From Fallopia convolvulus (taxonomy: Eukaryota; Streptophyta; Magnoliopsida; Caryophyllales; Polygonaceae), in contig OZ024735.1 in assembly GCA_964016875.1 (NCBI GenBank), forward strand, positions 11,889,338-11,953,337: DNA of 64,000 nucleotides, in the 5' to 3' direction. The notes beneath the pieces were generated by a model. That model searched no databases. It saw nothing but the letters and a program-made list of their open reading frames with translations, and was not told the DNA's origin. Numbering within the stretch: position 1 is the stretch's first letter; each line of letters opens with the position of its first letter. The position numbers and the translations under genes are program-made. Below are positions 1 to 11,287 of the stretch, piece after piece.

Positions 1-1191
1 CTGTTTAGGGTTAGGGGGCTCTTGCAAATTTGGAGAGCCCTTGGTGGCTATGCTCTGTTTCTTGAGGAATGCAGCAGAGAAACCTGACGCCCAAACCTGG
101 AAAAGGGGCAAATTTCTTGATAAATAATCCCATTCCGTAAACAGATGCATTCACATGTACACAATACCAAAAACTTCTTGTTGCCTTTGCCTCCTCCAAA
201 CAGCAATTTATGGTTACAAACCTATACATTACAAAGACCAAGAGAAAGGCCCTGCACAAAAATAAATAAATTAATTCAAAATTACCTGTGGATCTGGGGA
301 TGCAACTGGAGCAGAATCGACAATGCAGCCCTTGATCCTACTTGTCAGTGAAGGATCCTGCTTCTGAATATTGTCTAGGATGACTCCATATCTGCACCAA
401 GAGATCAAATATTATCCTAACTTTCAATAAATTGCTGCTTGGTAAGATATCGATATAATATCAGCAAATCAAAAGCAAGCTCACGTTAACCATCCCGTAT
501 TGCTGAAAGTGTGAAAAACAAGCTTCTTTCCTTGTTCCTCGTCAAGCCAATCAGCCAAATGTTCCACAAGAGATTCAATTTCCCTCTCAGCTTTCCCGCC
601 AACTTGGTAACTCAGAATCTCAGACATAGGGAAGGTGAAAGTAATGGCATGAAATCCCCTTGAAGTGTAAAATTCTGCATATCTGTTCAAGTGTTTCTGC
701 TTTGCCCCAAGCCAACCAAGCAGAACTACTACAGTCTTTGACTTGGAATTTCCCATGACATCAACAGCATTTGGATCTGGCAAATGCCATCTGTATAATT
801 CTTCTGAAGTTGAGGGAGGGATAGTGGTAGAATATGCCATGGGTATTGCTGCTCTTGCAGACTGGAAAAGTTCAAGCAAAAGAGGGGAAGAAATAACGGG
901 GGAAAGGGATACATTTCGACTGATAGGATTGTGACTTGCAATTGGAATTCTGCAATGATTAATCTCGGGTACAGGCACCTGAATTTTGTTTATGAAAGAC
1001 AAGTCTGAGAGCTTAGAGACTGAAATGTAAGAAACCAATGACGGTTCTGATTGTGGATGGCATTGAACTTCCAAGGCAGCAGAAGTATCCGATGAAATGG
1101 AATTTTGCAACTTATTAGGAAGGTCGGTAGAAAAAGAAGCTGCTGCAACAGCAGCCACCGCCATAACAGGTCTTTGAAGGATCCCAGCCAT
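1..1191 (-). CDS. TMEM53/DUF829 family protein (5' three exons; gene runs off left edge)
   Basis: Three coding exons can be built: 485-1191 (start codon at 1191), 286-391 and 1-96 (continues outside the window). Junctions are canonical: TTAAC|GTGAGC with TGCAG|ATATGG, and CCACAG|GTAATT with CCAG|GTTTGG, and the frame stays open. The protein has a variable Ser/Ala-rich N-terminus of about 140 residues, which could be an organelle-targeting or membrane-proximal region. The DUF829 core follows: VVVLLGWLGAKQKHLNRYAE, then FHAITFTFP, LVFHTFSNTGWLTYG and, in exon 2, IKGCIVDSAPVASPDPQ. Exon 3 begins VWASGFSAAFLKK, a typical continuation of plant TMEM53-like proteins. The family has an alpha/beta-hydrolase-like fold and is linked to the nuclear envelope in animals; the plant role is poorly defined. 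I see no stop or frameshift, so this is probably an active host gene. Confidence 0.9.
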
Positions 1192-2622
1192 TAAATTAAG
1201 CCCGCAACTAATAACCCTAAATTTCTCAGGAAATGATGCCTAGCAGTACTTCATAAATCAATAACCCACAATTTATAACAATTGTGGAGTTAGTGAAATG
1301 GTCACCTGCACAAGATCACAAGAGCCATAAGATACCGAAAACCCAACTAAGCAATGGTCATAGCAGCCAAGTATTTCATTTGATATCCAGTTGCAGTAGT
1401 CAATAAACATAATCACAACAAGCTAATAAACCAAGTCCAAAATGGGTTTATAACAGTGATAATATATAAAGATTTAGTTCGTGTGTGTTACCTCGTTCAG
1501 GAAATCTGCTTTAGTTCAACGGATGCGGGCTGTCGGTGACACAGCCCGATCCTTGTTTGTATTTGGAAACGCCCCACAGCCCCCAGGAAATACCAATAGT
1601 GCAAGGGGACAATTTCCTGATACATTATTAACATTTAGCTAATACCAATTGTGTAATTATAAATTAGAAGAAAAACATCCGAACGCAAAGATTGACTGAC
1701 AGCTAAAGAAATATTTATAAAATGTTACAGTGAATGCCAAAATCTTTAGACACATAAAAGATAGCTTCATTATTTGGATACTCAATATCAAAAAAAAAGT
1801 TTAAATTAGAGCCAAATTTTATTGGCAGTTAACAACTTGACAGGTGAAGAGGATTCCATGTTCATTCAGTTTTCACAGAACAATTCAAACAATTTTTTTG
1901 GGTCAATAGATCAATTCAAACATTTGCAACAACAGCACATGACGATAGCAATGAACTAGAGAGGGAGATAGAAAGGATGGGAAAGGGTAAAAGTGGAAAA
2001 CATGAAAGGAAATGTACAAATACAAGCTAGAAATGACAAGGAACCCTACAAGGTACACGTCGGCACCTTTTGAGGAGAGATAACGAGAGCTGTGTAACTT
2101 CAAATTGGTCACCCATGATGGGTTATATTCAAAGCTTCAAGGGCCAGAAGAAATATTCACGGTTTACAGACAATACCATTAAAAAAAAAGGAAAAATTAT
2201 CATCCTATCAATCTGAATGAGACCCCGAAGGAAGAAACATCTGTATTTCCTTTCTTTTGCCCATGAATTTGGCACCTCTTACATTAAATTGAATTCAATT
2301 TATTGAAATTGCGAAACCCATAGAGCAATCTTAGTATTCCAATCCACCAGAACAGAATCTTGAAAGAAAATAATCACCCACCTGGATTGACGGCAGCAGG
2401 AGATCAGAAATCAACGAAGAGCCACTTGAGCGCCCTTATAGGGAATGGAAACCCTCAACAATGGCAAGGAGAATAGGACCCGAAAATTTCTCTTCCCAAC
2501 CTCTTGGGAATTGAGAGATTTTTGGAAATTGGGGAATCTAAAAAAATGGTGGAAAGCGCGTGGCTTTTTGTTAGGTGTTTCTTTCCTATCTCCTACCAAG
2601 GAGAGGCAAGATTATATATAAG
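1192..2622 (-). promoter_or_regulatory. 5' UTR, predicted leader intron and TATA promoter of the TMEM53-like gene
   Basis: Reading the minus strand, a TATA-like TTATATATAATC lies at 2611-2622, suggesting transcription starts near 2580. A leader exon would end at 2382 with AATCCAG|GTGGGTG. A good acceptor, TTGTGCAG|GTGACC, at 1305/1306 would join it to the exon carrying the start codon at 1191, leaving a leader intron of about 1.08 kb (1306-2381). The intron is AT-rich and I see no other gene in it. The exon assignment is inferred from splice-site quality only; a cDNA could move it. Confidence 0.5.
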
Positions 2623-2639
2623 GGGAAAAGGGATATTCC

Positions 2640-2658
2640 ATATTCTAGGTTTTAATTT
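2640..2658. repeat. Target-site duplication of LINE-1, left copy
   Basis: ATATTCTAGGTTTTAATTT is found here and again, identically, at 13748-13766. The left copy directly borders the T-rich (minus-strand poly-A) end of the LINE. A 19-bp identical pair is what L1-type target-primed reverse transcription leaves. Confidence 0.88.
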
Positions 2659-2711
2659 TTTTTATTTTTTTTTATTTTTTTTTTGATTAGGTAAGGATTA
2701 GGTTGCTCTCC

Positions 2712-5700
2712 TTACGGAGGACGACCTAGTGCATCCTTTTGGATGAGAACTTGAAGTTCTGGGTGAGTCTTAATGAACTCAACGGGGAGACTGTGGCCCA
2801 GTTTAGCAACTTTATCAGCCATATCATTACAATCCCTAAAAATATGATTAATCGCCATGTCCTGGTTCCCGTAAATGGAAACAAGGATATCAGCAATTAT
2901 AAGTTCGATCTCCCACGGGCAATGATTTTTTGTTTTGACCGCGTTAATGACTTGGAGATTATCCCCCTCAATTTCTACCCGTTCAATATTTCTATTTTTA
3001 ATCAGTCTGATTGCTTCCCTAAGAGCTAGTGCTTCAGCTTTCACAACCGATACTTTGCCAAAGTTTTTAACTACAATGTCTAGTACTTGTCCCAAGTGAT
3101 CCCTGATTACAATACCTCCTGTCGAATTACCATTGGATAGTTTTGATGCATCAAAGTTGATTTTCACGTATCCTGGTCTAGGCTTTCTCCACTTTTCTTT
3201 ACTATTTCCTTTATTTTTCCTTTTGTTCGTGTGGGGTGTTGGCATAGCTTCCTCATCTTCCGACCACCTAGAAGCTTTTTTCCAATTTGTAATGTGGTTT
3301 GTAATATAGGTTGTCAAGTCTGCTATTCCTTCATCGTGCTCTTGCTGGAAGATTAATTTATTGTGTTGGTGCCAAATACTCCACCAAACAACAGCCAGAC
3401 ACGTAAAGTCTTTCTTCCCTAAGAGTTGATGTATTTCATTTAGTATTATTCTGGTTGTTTTGTTTTGAGAGTCATATGTTCTTATAGTAGTCACAATGCT
3501 TGTGTTTACTTTATTTTTATATAGAGTGTGTAAGGGCATTCTATGAGAAGGTGCTTGGTATCTTCATTAGTACATTGGCATAATACACACCCTCTAGGCG
3601 TAATGACTTGTTTTTCTCTAAGTCTTGCTTTCGTAGGGAGTCCATTATTATCTATTTTCCAGAGGAAGTTTTTGACTTTTGGGTATGTATCTAATTTCCA
3701 TAGCCAGTTGTTTATATTTGGAGTTTGATTTTGTCGGTTAGTGATTAAGTCTATTGCAGATGAGGTGGAGAACCAGCCGTTTTTACTTGGTGCCCAATAT
3801 AATCTATCCTGGATGTGGTTATCTGGGATTGGGGTATTGTGAATTTGCTCAACAATATTATCCGGCAGAATCTGTTTTAGCTCGTCTACTTTCCAATTAT
3901 GGTCACTATCAATCCATTTATCTACTGTTACTGTATCATCAATAACTGCTGGATCCTTTGCATATGGGTAGAGTGGGCCACTTAATTGCCAATTATCTGT
4001 CCAGAACTTAACTGTTTGCCCGTCTCCAATTTGCCATATAAGGCCTTTATAGAATTCCTCTCTTAGGTGCATGAGCTTTTTCCATTGCCAAGAAGTATTT
4101 GCTTTTAGTTTGTATGTGAACAAGTTTTCATTCCTAAAATATTTTTGTGTGATTATCTTGACCCATATATTGTTAGGTTCTGCAATAATTTTTCAGAGTA
4201 GTTTCATTTGCAGTGCTTTGTTCATATGTTCTGTTTTCCTAATTCCTAGTCCCCCGCTGTCTTTTGGTTTGCAAATTTTATCCCAACCCACCAGGGGTTT
4301 ATAGTTTCTGTCTTTATTCCAGAAGAATCCTCTATTTATTCTGTCCATTTCTATATGTGCATACGAGGGTAACATAAAGCTCTGCATTACATAGTTAGGC
4401 TTTGTAGCTAGATTGGATCTAATTAGAGTCGTTCTCCCTTCTTGTGATAACGAATTTGCTTTCCATTTGGTGAGTTGATTTTGTGCGTTTCCAATGGAGT
4501 CCTTAAAGGTTTCCTTATTGACTTTACCATTAATAATTGGACAACCTAGGTATTTTTCTAGGTTTGTCATTGTTCCAATTCCAAGTGTATGTTGCGCTTT
4601 GCTTTTTTGTTGGTTGGTCATATTTTTAGATGTTTGGATAGCTGATTTATTATAGTTTACTTTTTGTCCCGAGATTCTACAGAAGTCATCTATAATGGTT
4701 TTAACTTTGTTACACGAACTTTGGGATGCTTTTGCAAATATGATAATGTCATCAGCAAAGGATAGAAATGGAATTCGGGTACCCCCTCGAGCAATTGGGA
4801 AGCCTATTGAATTTTTATCTAGTTCACTAGTTAATTGAAGCTTTCGTGAAAGGATTTCCGATGCAATGACAAATAGAAAGGGTGACAACGGGTCTCCCTG
4901 TCTAAGTCCTCGTTCAGGTTTAAAGGGTTCAGTTGGTCCATTGTTTACAAGTATTGATAAAGATACCGAGCAAACGCATTCTCGAATCCATCTAATGAAT
5001 TTCGAATGAAACCCAAATCTCTGCATCACCTCAAGCAGGAATTCCCAATCAACACGATCGTAAGCCTTTTCCATATCTAGCTTAATTGCAATCTAACCAT
5101 CTTTGTTTTTTGTATTTCTGAAGGAGTGGAAGATTTCATGTGCTATCAAGATATTATCTTGAATCGCACGGTGTGCGATGAATGCCCCTTGAAGGGGGTG
5201 GATAATTTTGCCAATTACTTTTTTGATCCTTTCTGTCATGATTTTGGAGATGATCTTGTATATTGTTGAGCACAAGCTTATCGGTCTATAGTGGTTTGTA
5301 GACTTGGGGTTCTCTATCTTAGGGATGAGAGTTATAAACGTATGGTTAATTTGTTGAAGAATCTTACCTGAGTGGAAGAAACTTTTAACTGCCTTAATTA
5401 TTGTTGGTCCCACAATATCCCAATATCTCTTATAAAACTCCGCAGTCATACCATCCGGTCCTGGCGATTTATCCGACCCTAGATTCATTATTGTGTTTTT
5501 GATTTCTTCATTTGTAACCGCATTTGTCAGCATGATGTTATCGTCTTCTGTTATTTCGTTAGTTATCAAGTTCAAGTATTCATCTGCATTGTGTAGGTAT
5601 GTTGTTTGTTTGGTAAACCTTTTTTTGAAGTCATTCCTTATTTCTTCGCGAATGTTGTCAGTTCCTAAAATTTGCGTGCCTTCGTTTGTGACAATCTCCT

Positions 5701-6841
5701 TAATTATTTTTCGGTTGCGTTTACCACTCGCGATCTTGTGGAAGTATCCTGTATTGGCGTCCGACAGTTTAATGTGCTTTGTTTTGGCTCTTTGTTTCCA
5801 ATATGTTTTATGGAATTTTAATATACACTCTTTTTTCTTCAATAGTCTTAGTTGTTTTTGGATAACACTTGGTTGGGGAGAGGTAATGATATCTTTTTGT
5901 ATTTCAATCAATTGTATCTCTATTTATTTAAGTTGCTCAAAGATATTGCCCATCGTATGCTTGTTCCATCGTTTAGCATGTTGTTTAAGTAATTGTGTTT
6001 TCTTTACCAATTGGAACATATTTGAGCCCGGATATTGAACTCTCCAGGCTTGCTTAACTATATTTCTAAAATCCTTTCTATATAACCACATCTTTTCTAG
6101 TTTAAACGATTGTGCCTTAAAAGTTTCCTCATTACTAAGTTCTACTGTCACCTTGCAATGGTCAGAGGTAGTAAAGGCGTGGTTCTTGGCACTGATATTC
6201 GGGTATTTTTGTATGATGCTATTACTAACTAGGACTTTGTCTAGCTTTTCATAGATATTATCAATTTCAGTTTTTTTTTTCTCCAGGTGAAAATGTTTCC
6301 AATAGTCGGAATATCTTCCAGGAGGCAATCATTTTTAAGATTCAATAGCCTTTCAAATCGCCATGATTCAGGATACACACCCCCTTTTTTCTCACTTGCG
6401 CTTTGTATTTCATTCAGATCTCCAATCATAAGAATAGGAAAATTTAGGTTTTGCAGAGTTTCAGTTAGTTTTTCCCAAAATTCCTCCTTATCATTAGCAT
6501 TAGGGGGCATAGACAAAGCATAGCGCCACCAAGCTTTTCGTGACTAGGTGGTAGTGTTTTAGAATAACATACCTAGGTTCTTGCAGAAGCACAGTAACCT
6601 CCTCGTTAATGAATTGGTATGCTTTCTAGAAGATTGCTATTCCGCCAGCTCTACCGGACGCAGGGGACCATACAACATTGTCAAATCCTGCCCGCCTCCA
6701 AACCTGGTCACTTGGTAAAGTTTCTGTTTTAGTTTCAGCAATTTCCATAATTTGCACTCATTGTATTTTGCAAAAGGAGTCGATTTCTGGCCAAAAGGAT
6801 TTTCTCCTTATCCCCCTACAATTCCAGAAACCTATTTTCAT
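2712..6841 (-). pseudogene. LINE-1 ORF2 (endonuclease, RT, zf-RVT, RNase H), broken
   Basis: ORF2 starts at the ATG ending at 6841 with MKIGFWNCRGIRRKSFW, the classic N-terminus of the L1 apurinic-type endonuclease. Endonuclease pieces continue through 6241-6516 (ILMIGDLNEI) and 5924-6328 (TTSDHCKVTVEL). RT pieces are 5093-5911 (GSDKSPGPDGMTAEFYKRYW, NHYRPISLCSTIYKIISK, GAFIAHRAIQDNILIAHE) and 4193-5074 (GLRQGDPLSPFLFVIASE, FLSFADDIIIFAKA with the catalytic ADD). zf-RVT lies in 3506-4123, and a plant-type RNase H (KINFDASKLSNGN, EALALREAI, EGDNLQVINAV) in 2712-3539. A TGA about 20 codons into the endonuclease, further stops and several frame changes separate the pieces. It is a decayed copy of a standard plant L1 ORF2. 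Confidence 0.9.
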
Positions 6842-8084
6842 ATTGATATAGATTTTGTATTATGCATCTCTTTTCAGCTTTAATGTGTTGTGATTTGTTT
6901 GCAATATGGTTCATGATTCCACGACATATTTTCCACTGAATGTAATATTTTGATTTATTTAGACTGCCAACAATAATGTGTTTCTCCTTAGAAACTTTCC
7001 TATGCAGGCTATCAATTTCATTCCTATAATCTCTGTCAATACATACTTCTCTTTTCTGGGCAGAAACAACAATAGCTAGCTTACAATCTGCACGTATAAA
7101 TCCAATATTTTCTATTTTAATATGCACTCTACTCGGCTCTCTTTTACAAATAAACAGTCTCTTGAGACGTGATTGAACTAAATACACCATTTTTCTTGTC
7201 TTCCTACATATATTTTCCTTTGGATGTTGGTATCCTGTCTTGGATTCTTTAGCTTTCCTGCCTTTAAACATTGTCATCTCCATAGCATCCAACCATATGT
7301 TTCCTCTGCAGATTCTCTGTAAGGCCTGGATCATACAAGTTTTAAACTGGTAAAATCGTCCAAAATAGCACCAAGAGATTGGGCAATCAATAATAATATC
7401 CATACAGTAGCCAATCGTGACTTTGACAAAGGAGAATAAAATTTGCACCAAGTCAGTACACCACTTATCTTTATAATTATTATTCTTCTCTAGGCAAACA
7501 TAGCTCATGAATATGGACAAATTAAATAGCCTGGCTTCCTTCCACCAGCACCATTTGTTAATTTTTCTAAATCGAGTATACCACCTCTTCAAGCAACAGA
7601 ACTTTTTATACATTTTGGTTAGTTTTGTTTTGTTTCTATTCTTGCATCTAATCAAGGAATTAGTGTCATTAATTTCCATTTTATCTTTAGCCATTGGGAT
7701 GCCTTTAAGCCAATCCAATTTCATGAGTATTTTAAAACAGAAATAATAGTGAGGCAGATAATCATAAATCCACTGCATATTAGGCATACAGAAATAGATG
7801 TTCAACAAGTTCATGACTCCTAAGGAGGAGATTATGGCCAAACCATCCATGTACCTGCCCCCTAGAGCCACAATACACCAAAAAGATAGAGATGGTTTAG
7901 CCACATTCTCCTGCATGATAACCCTTACATCATAATAATTTCTCCACCAACAAATCTTATCAACAAAACATAGCCAGAAAAGAGCACACCATATAAACCT
8001 AAGATCATGAAACTTAACTAGGACAATACTACTAATATCTTTGAGGAGCCAACAGTAAAAGCAGGTTGGTGGAGTGGCATTCAT
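6816..8084 (-). CDS. Uncharacterised 422-codon ORF between ORF1 and ORF2 of LINE-1
   Basis: This frame is open for 422 codons although ORF2 of the same element is broken many times. Its ATG (8082-8084) lies just 3 nt after the ORF1 stop (8088-8090), and its own stop overlaps the first codons of ORF2 (ATG at 6839-6841), a compact arrangement suggesting termination-reinitiation. The product is rich in Trp, Cys, Tyr, Lys and Ile. The N-terminal 120 residues have hydrophobic stretches (FIWCALFWLCFVDKICWW, MDGLAIISSLGVMNLLNIYF); the middle and C-terminal parts are basic (NRNKTKLTKMYKK, RKINKWCWWKEAR, RKTRKMVYLVQSRLKRLF). I recognise no domain. It could be a real accessory protein of this LINE lineage, or captured sequence whose openness is chance. 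Confidence 0.5.
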   Translation of the reverse strand: MNATPPTCFYCWLLKDISSIVLVKFHDLRFIWCALFWLCFVDKICWWRNYYDVRVIMQENVAKPSLSFWCIVALGGRYMDGLAIISSLGVMNLLNIYFCMPNMQWIYDYLPHYYFCFKILMKLDWLKGIPMAKDKMEINDTNSLIRCKNRNKTKLTKMYKKFCCLKRWYTRFRKINKWCWWKEARLFNLSIFMSYVCLEKNNNYKDKWCTDLVQILFSFVKVTIGYCMDIIIDCPISWCYFGRFYQFKTCMIQALQRICRGNIWLDAMEMTMFKGRKAKESKTGYQHPKENICRKTRKMVYLVQSRLKRLFICKREPSRVHIKIENIGFIRADCKLAIVVSAQKREVCIDRDYRNEIDSLHRKVSKEKHIIVGSLNKSKYYIQWKICRGIMNHIANKSQHIKAEKRCIIQNLYQYENRFLEL

Positions 8085-8087
8085 GGA

Positions 8088-9374
8088 TCACTTCTTAAGT
8101 TTTTTGCTCTCCCCACCCTTCAGTGCAGAAGAGACTGATTCATAATCCTCAGAGCTGCCCTTGCGTTTCCTAGATTCAGACTTTGATGTAGTTTCCTTTG
8201 TCATCTCCATGTTTTCAAGTCTGAGCACAACAGAATTGTTGTTAGAGATAGAATGAAAAGACTCCAGCTGTTGGGAATCCTCCATGGGAACTACTTCAAG
8301 TTCATTTTCAATATAAGCTTCCACCTCTTCTTGAGAGAACTCATGATAGTCATCATCCTCATCTTGGAGAAGAAATTCATTGACCATATCCAGATCATCA
8401 ATTTTATCTTCATCATCCGGGGCAAGAGGCTCACAGGGATTGATCCTCACATTCAAAATGACAGGCTCATCATCAGGGTGGGGGTGCACCTCATCTTCAA
8501 CAACATTGTCATCATTGGTGCTGTCCCCAGGAACCATCACCACAGGTACAAAGCAATCCTCCATAGGAGAAGCAAAGGAGTGACCAGAGAGTTTGGATCC
8601 TGAGGATGAAGAGTCAGTTTTGTAGATCACATGAATGCCACTTTTAGGCAGGGGTTCCTCATTCTCCATAGGAGCTTTACCCTTTCCTTTAGCATACTTC
8701 TTCCCTTTTCTAACAAATCCCCAAGTATCCCCATCTTTAGAGTTGTCACCAGCCTCAAACACCTTTTGTTTGCCCTTTTTGGAGGCATTAGGCTTAGATA
8801 GAGTTATTGTCACTGGCTGGTTCTTCACTATGGCAAGTGGACAACTAGCAAAGGTATGGGAAGCATCACCACAGCTTCCACACCCTCTAGGAAAGTCCTC
8901 GAACCATACTTTATAAGCATGTTCTTGGGCATTCTCATCCGGGACCAAAATGGTAGTGTCAGCAATAGTGGCTAAGTCAACATTAATGCACAACCTAGCA
9001 TACCTGAGCCTTTGCAATTTTTCAGTGTAGGTATCCAGTTTGATAACTGACCCCATTTCATTCCATCTCATAATGGTGCTAAGGACATCAAAACTAAGAT
9101 ATTCCACAGGCAACCTAGGAATTCGAATCCAAACATCCACCACAGTAATGGACTCACAAGCAGGATCAAAGTTGGACCTCCAAGGCTTAAGGATCATTAA
9201 CTGCCCAAAAACATGGTAGGGACGCCCTTCCCATGCCTTATTTTTCTCAATAGGGTTTGCAAACCTAAGCTCCATCCAACCATGGGTTCTTACATGGATA
9301 TAGAAATCCCCCTTAATTTGCCAGTCCACTCTAAGCTTCTGTCTCAACCTCACAACTTCAATAGCTTCCCCCTT
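8088..9374 (-). pseudogene. LINE-1 ORF1: DUF4283 and zinc-knuckle gag-like protein, N-terminus displaced
   Basis: The open part codes a gag-like RNA-binding protein. It has a DUF4283 segment (AWEGRPYHVFGQLMILKPW, VVDVWIRIPRLPVEYL) and a CX2CX4HX4C knuckle (CGSCGDASHTFASC) near residue 158, then an acidic Ser-rich linker and a basic tail ending KGGESKKLKK. This is the usual ORF1 of plant L1 elements, which coats the LINE RNA. The frame stays open upstream of the first Met (GEAIEVVRLRQKLRV) up to about 9374, where Athila-A sequence starts. The true N-terminus must therefore lie at or beyond 13246, so this copy is split. The last ORF1 codons adjoin the start of the 422-codon ORF. Confidence 0.8.
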
Positions 9375-9401
9375 AATTTACGGTATTTAGCTACGAAGTG
9401 C

Positions 9402-9461
9402 CAGCGGCGAGCGCCGCCATTTCAGCGGCAACCGCCGTAAGCTCGGCGGCACCCGCCGCCC
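9402..9461 (+). repeat. Athila-A palindromic GC motif cluster 1 (post-integrase spacer)
   Basis: Three GC-rich imperfect inverted repeats lie at 9402-9419, 9423-9439 and 9443-9461, of the type GGCGG-YACC-CGCCGCC, in otherwise AT-rich sequence. Each can fold back as GGCGG/CCGCC with a short loop. Confidence 0.75.
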
Positions 9462-9571
9462 ATGCCGTACAGGTATACCACACTTTCCCCTTAAAAAAAT
9501 GTAAAAAAGAAAAAAGAAAAATCGAAAAACAATAAAAAAAAGAGTGCAGAGAGATAAAAATAGAAAGAGGG

Positions 9572-11287
9572 TTGAGAGTGGTTCATAAAAAAAACTATGA
9601 GGGTCTTGTAAAAAGAGAGCTTTTGAGAGGAGAGGAAGAACAAAAGCCCAAATCTAGATCTACATCAGCTCCAACCCGGATCTACATCAAGTTCAACCTC
9701 ACCAGCCCCGTTGTTGCCTCACTACGCTGTAGACGTTCTCCCTTGTTTCAGTCCACGCGGCGACCGCCGCGACTCTGGTGTTATTTCTCGAAGAAATTCG
9801 AGGCGGTACCCGCCGCCAAGCACGCGACACCCGCCACCAAGAACACGGTACCCGCCGCTAGCAACTTCGAGCCCGCCGCCAGTTTTCCAGCCCGCCGCTC
9901 TCATATTTCCGAGTATTTTCGGCAAATTCTCCTCTTTTCTGTCCATTCAGAGTTCATATTGTTGATTATGAGTTCTAGGAAGCGTGCTATGAGTTCTAGA
10001 TCCGCCACCTCCGAGGTCCATGAGGCCCGGAGGAATATTGTTGATGAGCGGGAGATTGTGTCTACTTTATTTTTTGATCCCGTCACTATGAGGCAGTTAG
10101 GATTGGAGAGTTGTACTAGGCAGATGTTGACCCATGCTGGATTGGGTATTTTTTTCTTTAAGAGTGCTCCCACATTTCCTGCCTGGACTAGGGAATTTCT
10201 GATTATTTTAGAGGATGACCATGAGAATGGGAGGATTTCTTTTCAGCTGGCAGGTTCATGCCATGTGTTGACTTATGCTAGCCTTGAGGAGGCATTTGGT
10301 ATTTCCAGGCAGCCTTCTGATTCTGCTCTTTGGAATGCTACTGAGGATGAGTTGATTTTCTGGTACAACACTACAGGTTTTCCTTCATTTGATCCCAAAG
10401 GAGGAGAAAAGAACTACAAGTGGTCTCATCCTTGTCTGCGTATTGTTCATAAGGTGATTAGGATGGCTTTTTATGGCCAGACTGAGGCCAACAAGGTCTC
10501 TTACACTGATTTAGAGACTATGTGGAGCTTCACACCGCCATGCAAGCTTATCAAAGACTGGAGAGCTCAGTTCCTTGCTAGCTGCAAGAAGTGTAGGGGT
10601 TCAAAAAAGTGCAAGATTGGTATTGGTGGGATGATTTCTATTTTGGGGGAGTTCCTGAACATTCCTTTTCCTCCAGCATCTCAACGACTATCTCCTACCT
10701 TTACTTGTGATATTAGTAATTTGAGGAATGCTGGATATATTTCTGAGGATAGAGGCAGATTTTATTATTTATTTGGTCCTCCCACGGGTGTTTCTAGGAT
10801 TCCTTTGCCTATTGCTGAGTTACCCTTTGGACCTCAGTATCAGCATTTTGATCTGCGTCAGCTATCCGTGCGGGTTAGCGGTTCTGGTCCTTCCACTTCT
10901 GTTGCTCCATAGGCAATCCCACCACCTGCTCCACCGACTATTCCAGAGACTTTTCCTCAGGACGACACAGTTATGCATGAGGATGTCCCTGGTATGAGTA
11001 TTCCTGCTACTTCTGGAGTTGACACTGATTTGAGCTGGCAGGATGATATGATGCGCCAGATGCGTCAGCTTTCAGTCCATCAGGATGAGATGTTTACTCA
11101 GCAGTCTGCGTTGTCTACTTCTATAGATCGGATCCATTAGTTCCACCAGGATCAGTCTCAGTTCTTTCAGCAACAGACTAGCTATTTCCAGCAGTAGGCT
11201 CAGTTTTTCCAGGTAGTGTGGCCCGCTTACCCCTCTTATCCTGATTTCCCATCGTATCCACCACCACAACCGCCATCTGATCAGTAG
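9572..11287 (+). pseudogene. Athila-A post-integrase (env-like/ORF2) protein with three amber stops
   Basis: The frame is open from 9572 to the TAG at 10910-10912 and continues in the same frame to a TAG near 11287, crossing two more TAGs. Each internal TAG lies in Gln-rich context where CAG is expected. The likely start is the ATG near 9968 (MSSRKRAMSSRS), because the upstream part only translates the GC repeat cluster. The body (HVLTYASLEEAFGISRQPSD, SHPCLRIVHKVIRMAFYGQ, VSYTDLETMWSF) matches the Athila-B ORF at 55707-57137 in order and motifs. The C-terminal part is Gln/Met-rich and probably coiled coil. Such ORFs lie where Athila elements carry an env-like gene, but I see no clear signal peptide or fusion peptide, so the envelope function is unproven. 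Confidence 0.75.
9756..9900 (+). repeat. Athila-A palindromic GC motif cluster 2 (leader of post-integrase ORF)
   Basis: Six copies or half-copies of the same motif lie at about 9756-9771, 9800-9819, 9824-9838, 9844-9859, 9869-9881 and 9888-9900, most containing ACCCGCCGCC. They lie just before the likely start codon near 9968, so they would be in the leader or in a variable N-terminal extension. Confidence 0.75.

Noticed and set aside
5..17. TTAGGGTTAGGGG looks like a telomere repeat
   Set aside because: It lies inside exon 3 of the TMEM53-like gene (minus frame ...EPPNPKQ) and is under two repeat units.
9402..9461. GC-rich stretch as a CpG-island promoter
   Set aside because: The GC content comes from discrete repeated palindromes also found in the LTR and ORF leader.
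9722..9946. Gly/Arg-rich minus frame over the Athila-A GC cluster
   Set aside because: It is the complement of the palindromic repeats; stops are absent only because of the GC-rich repeat.
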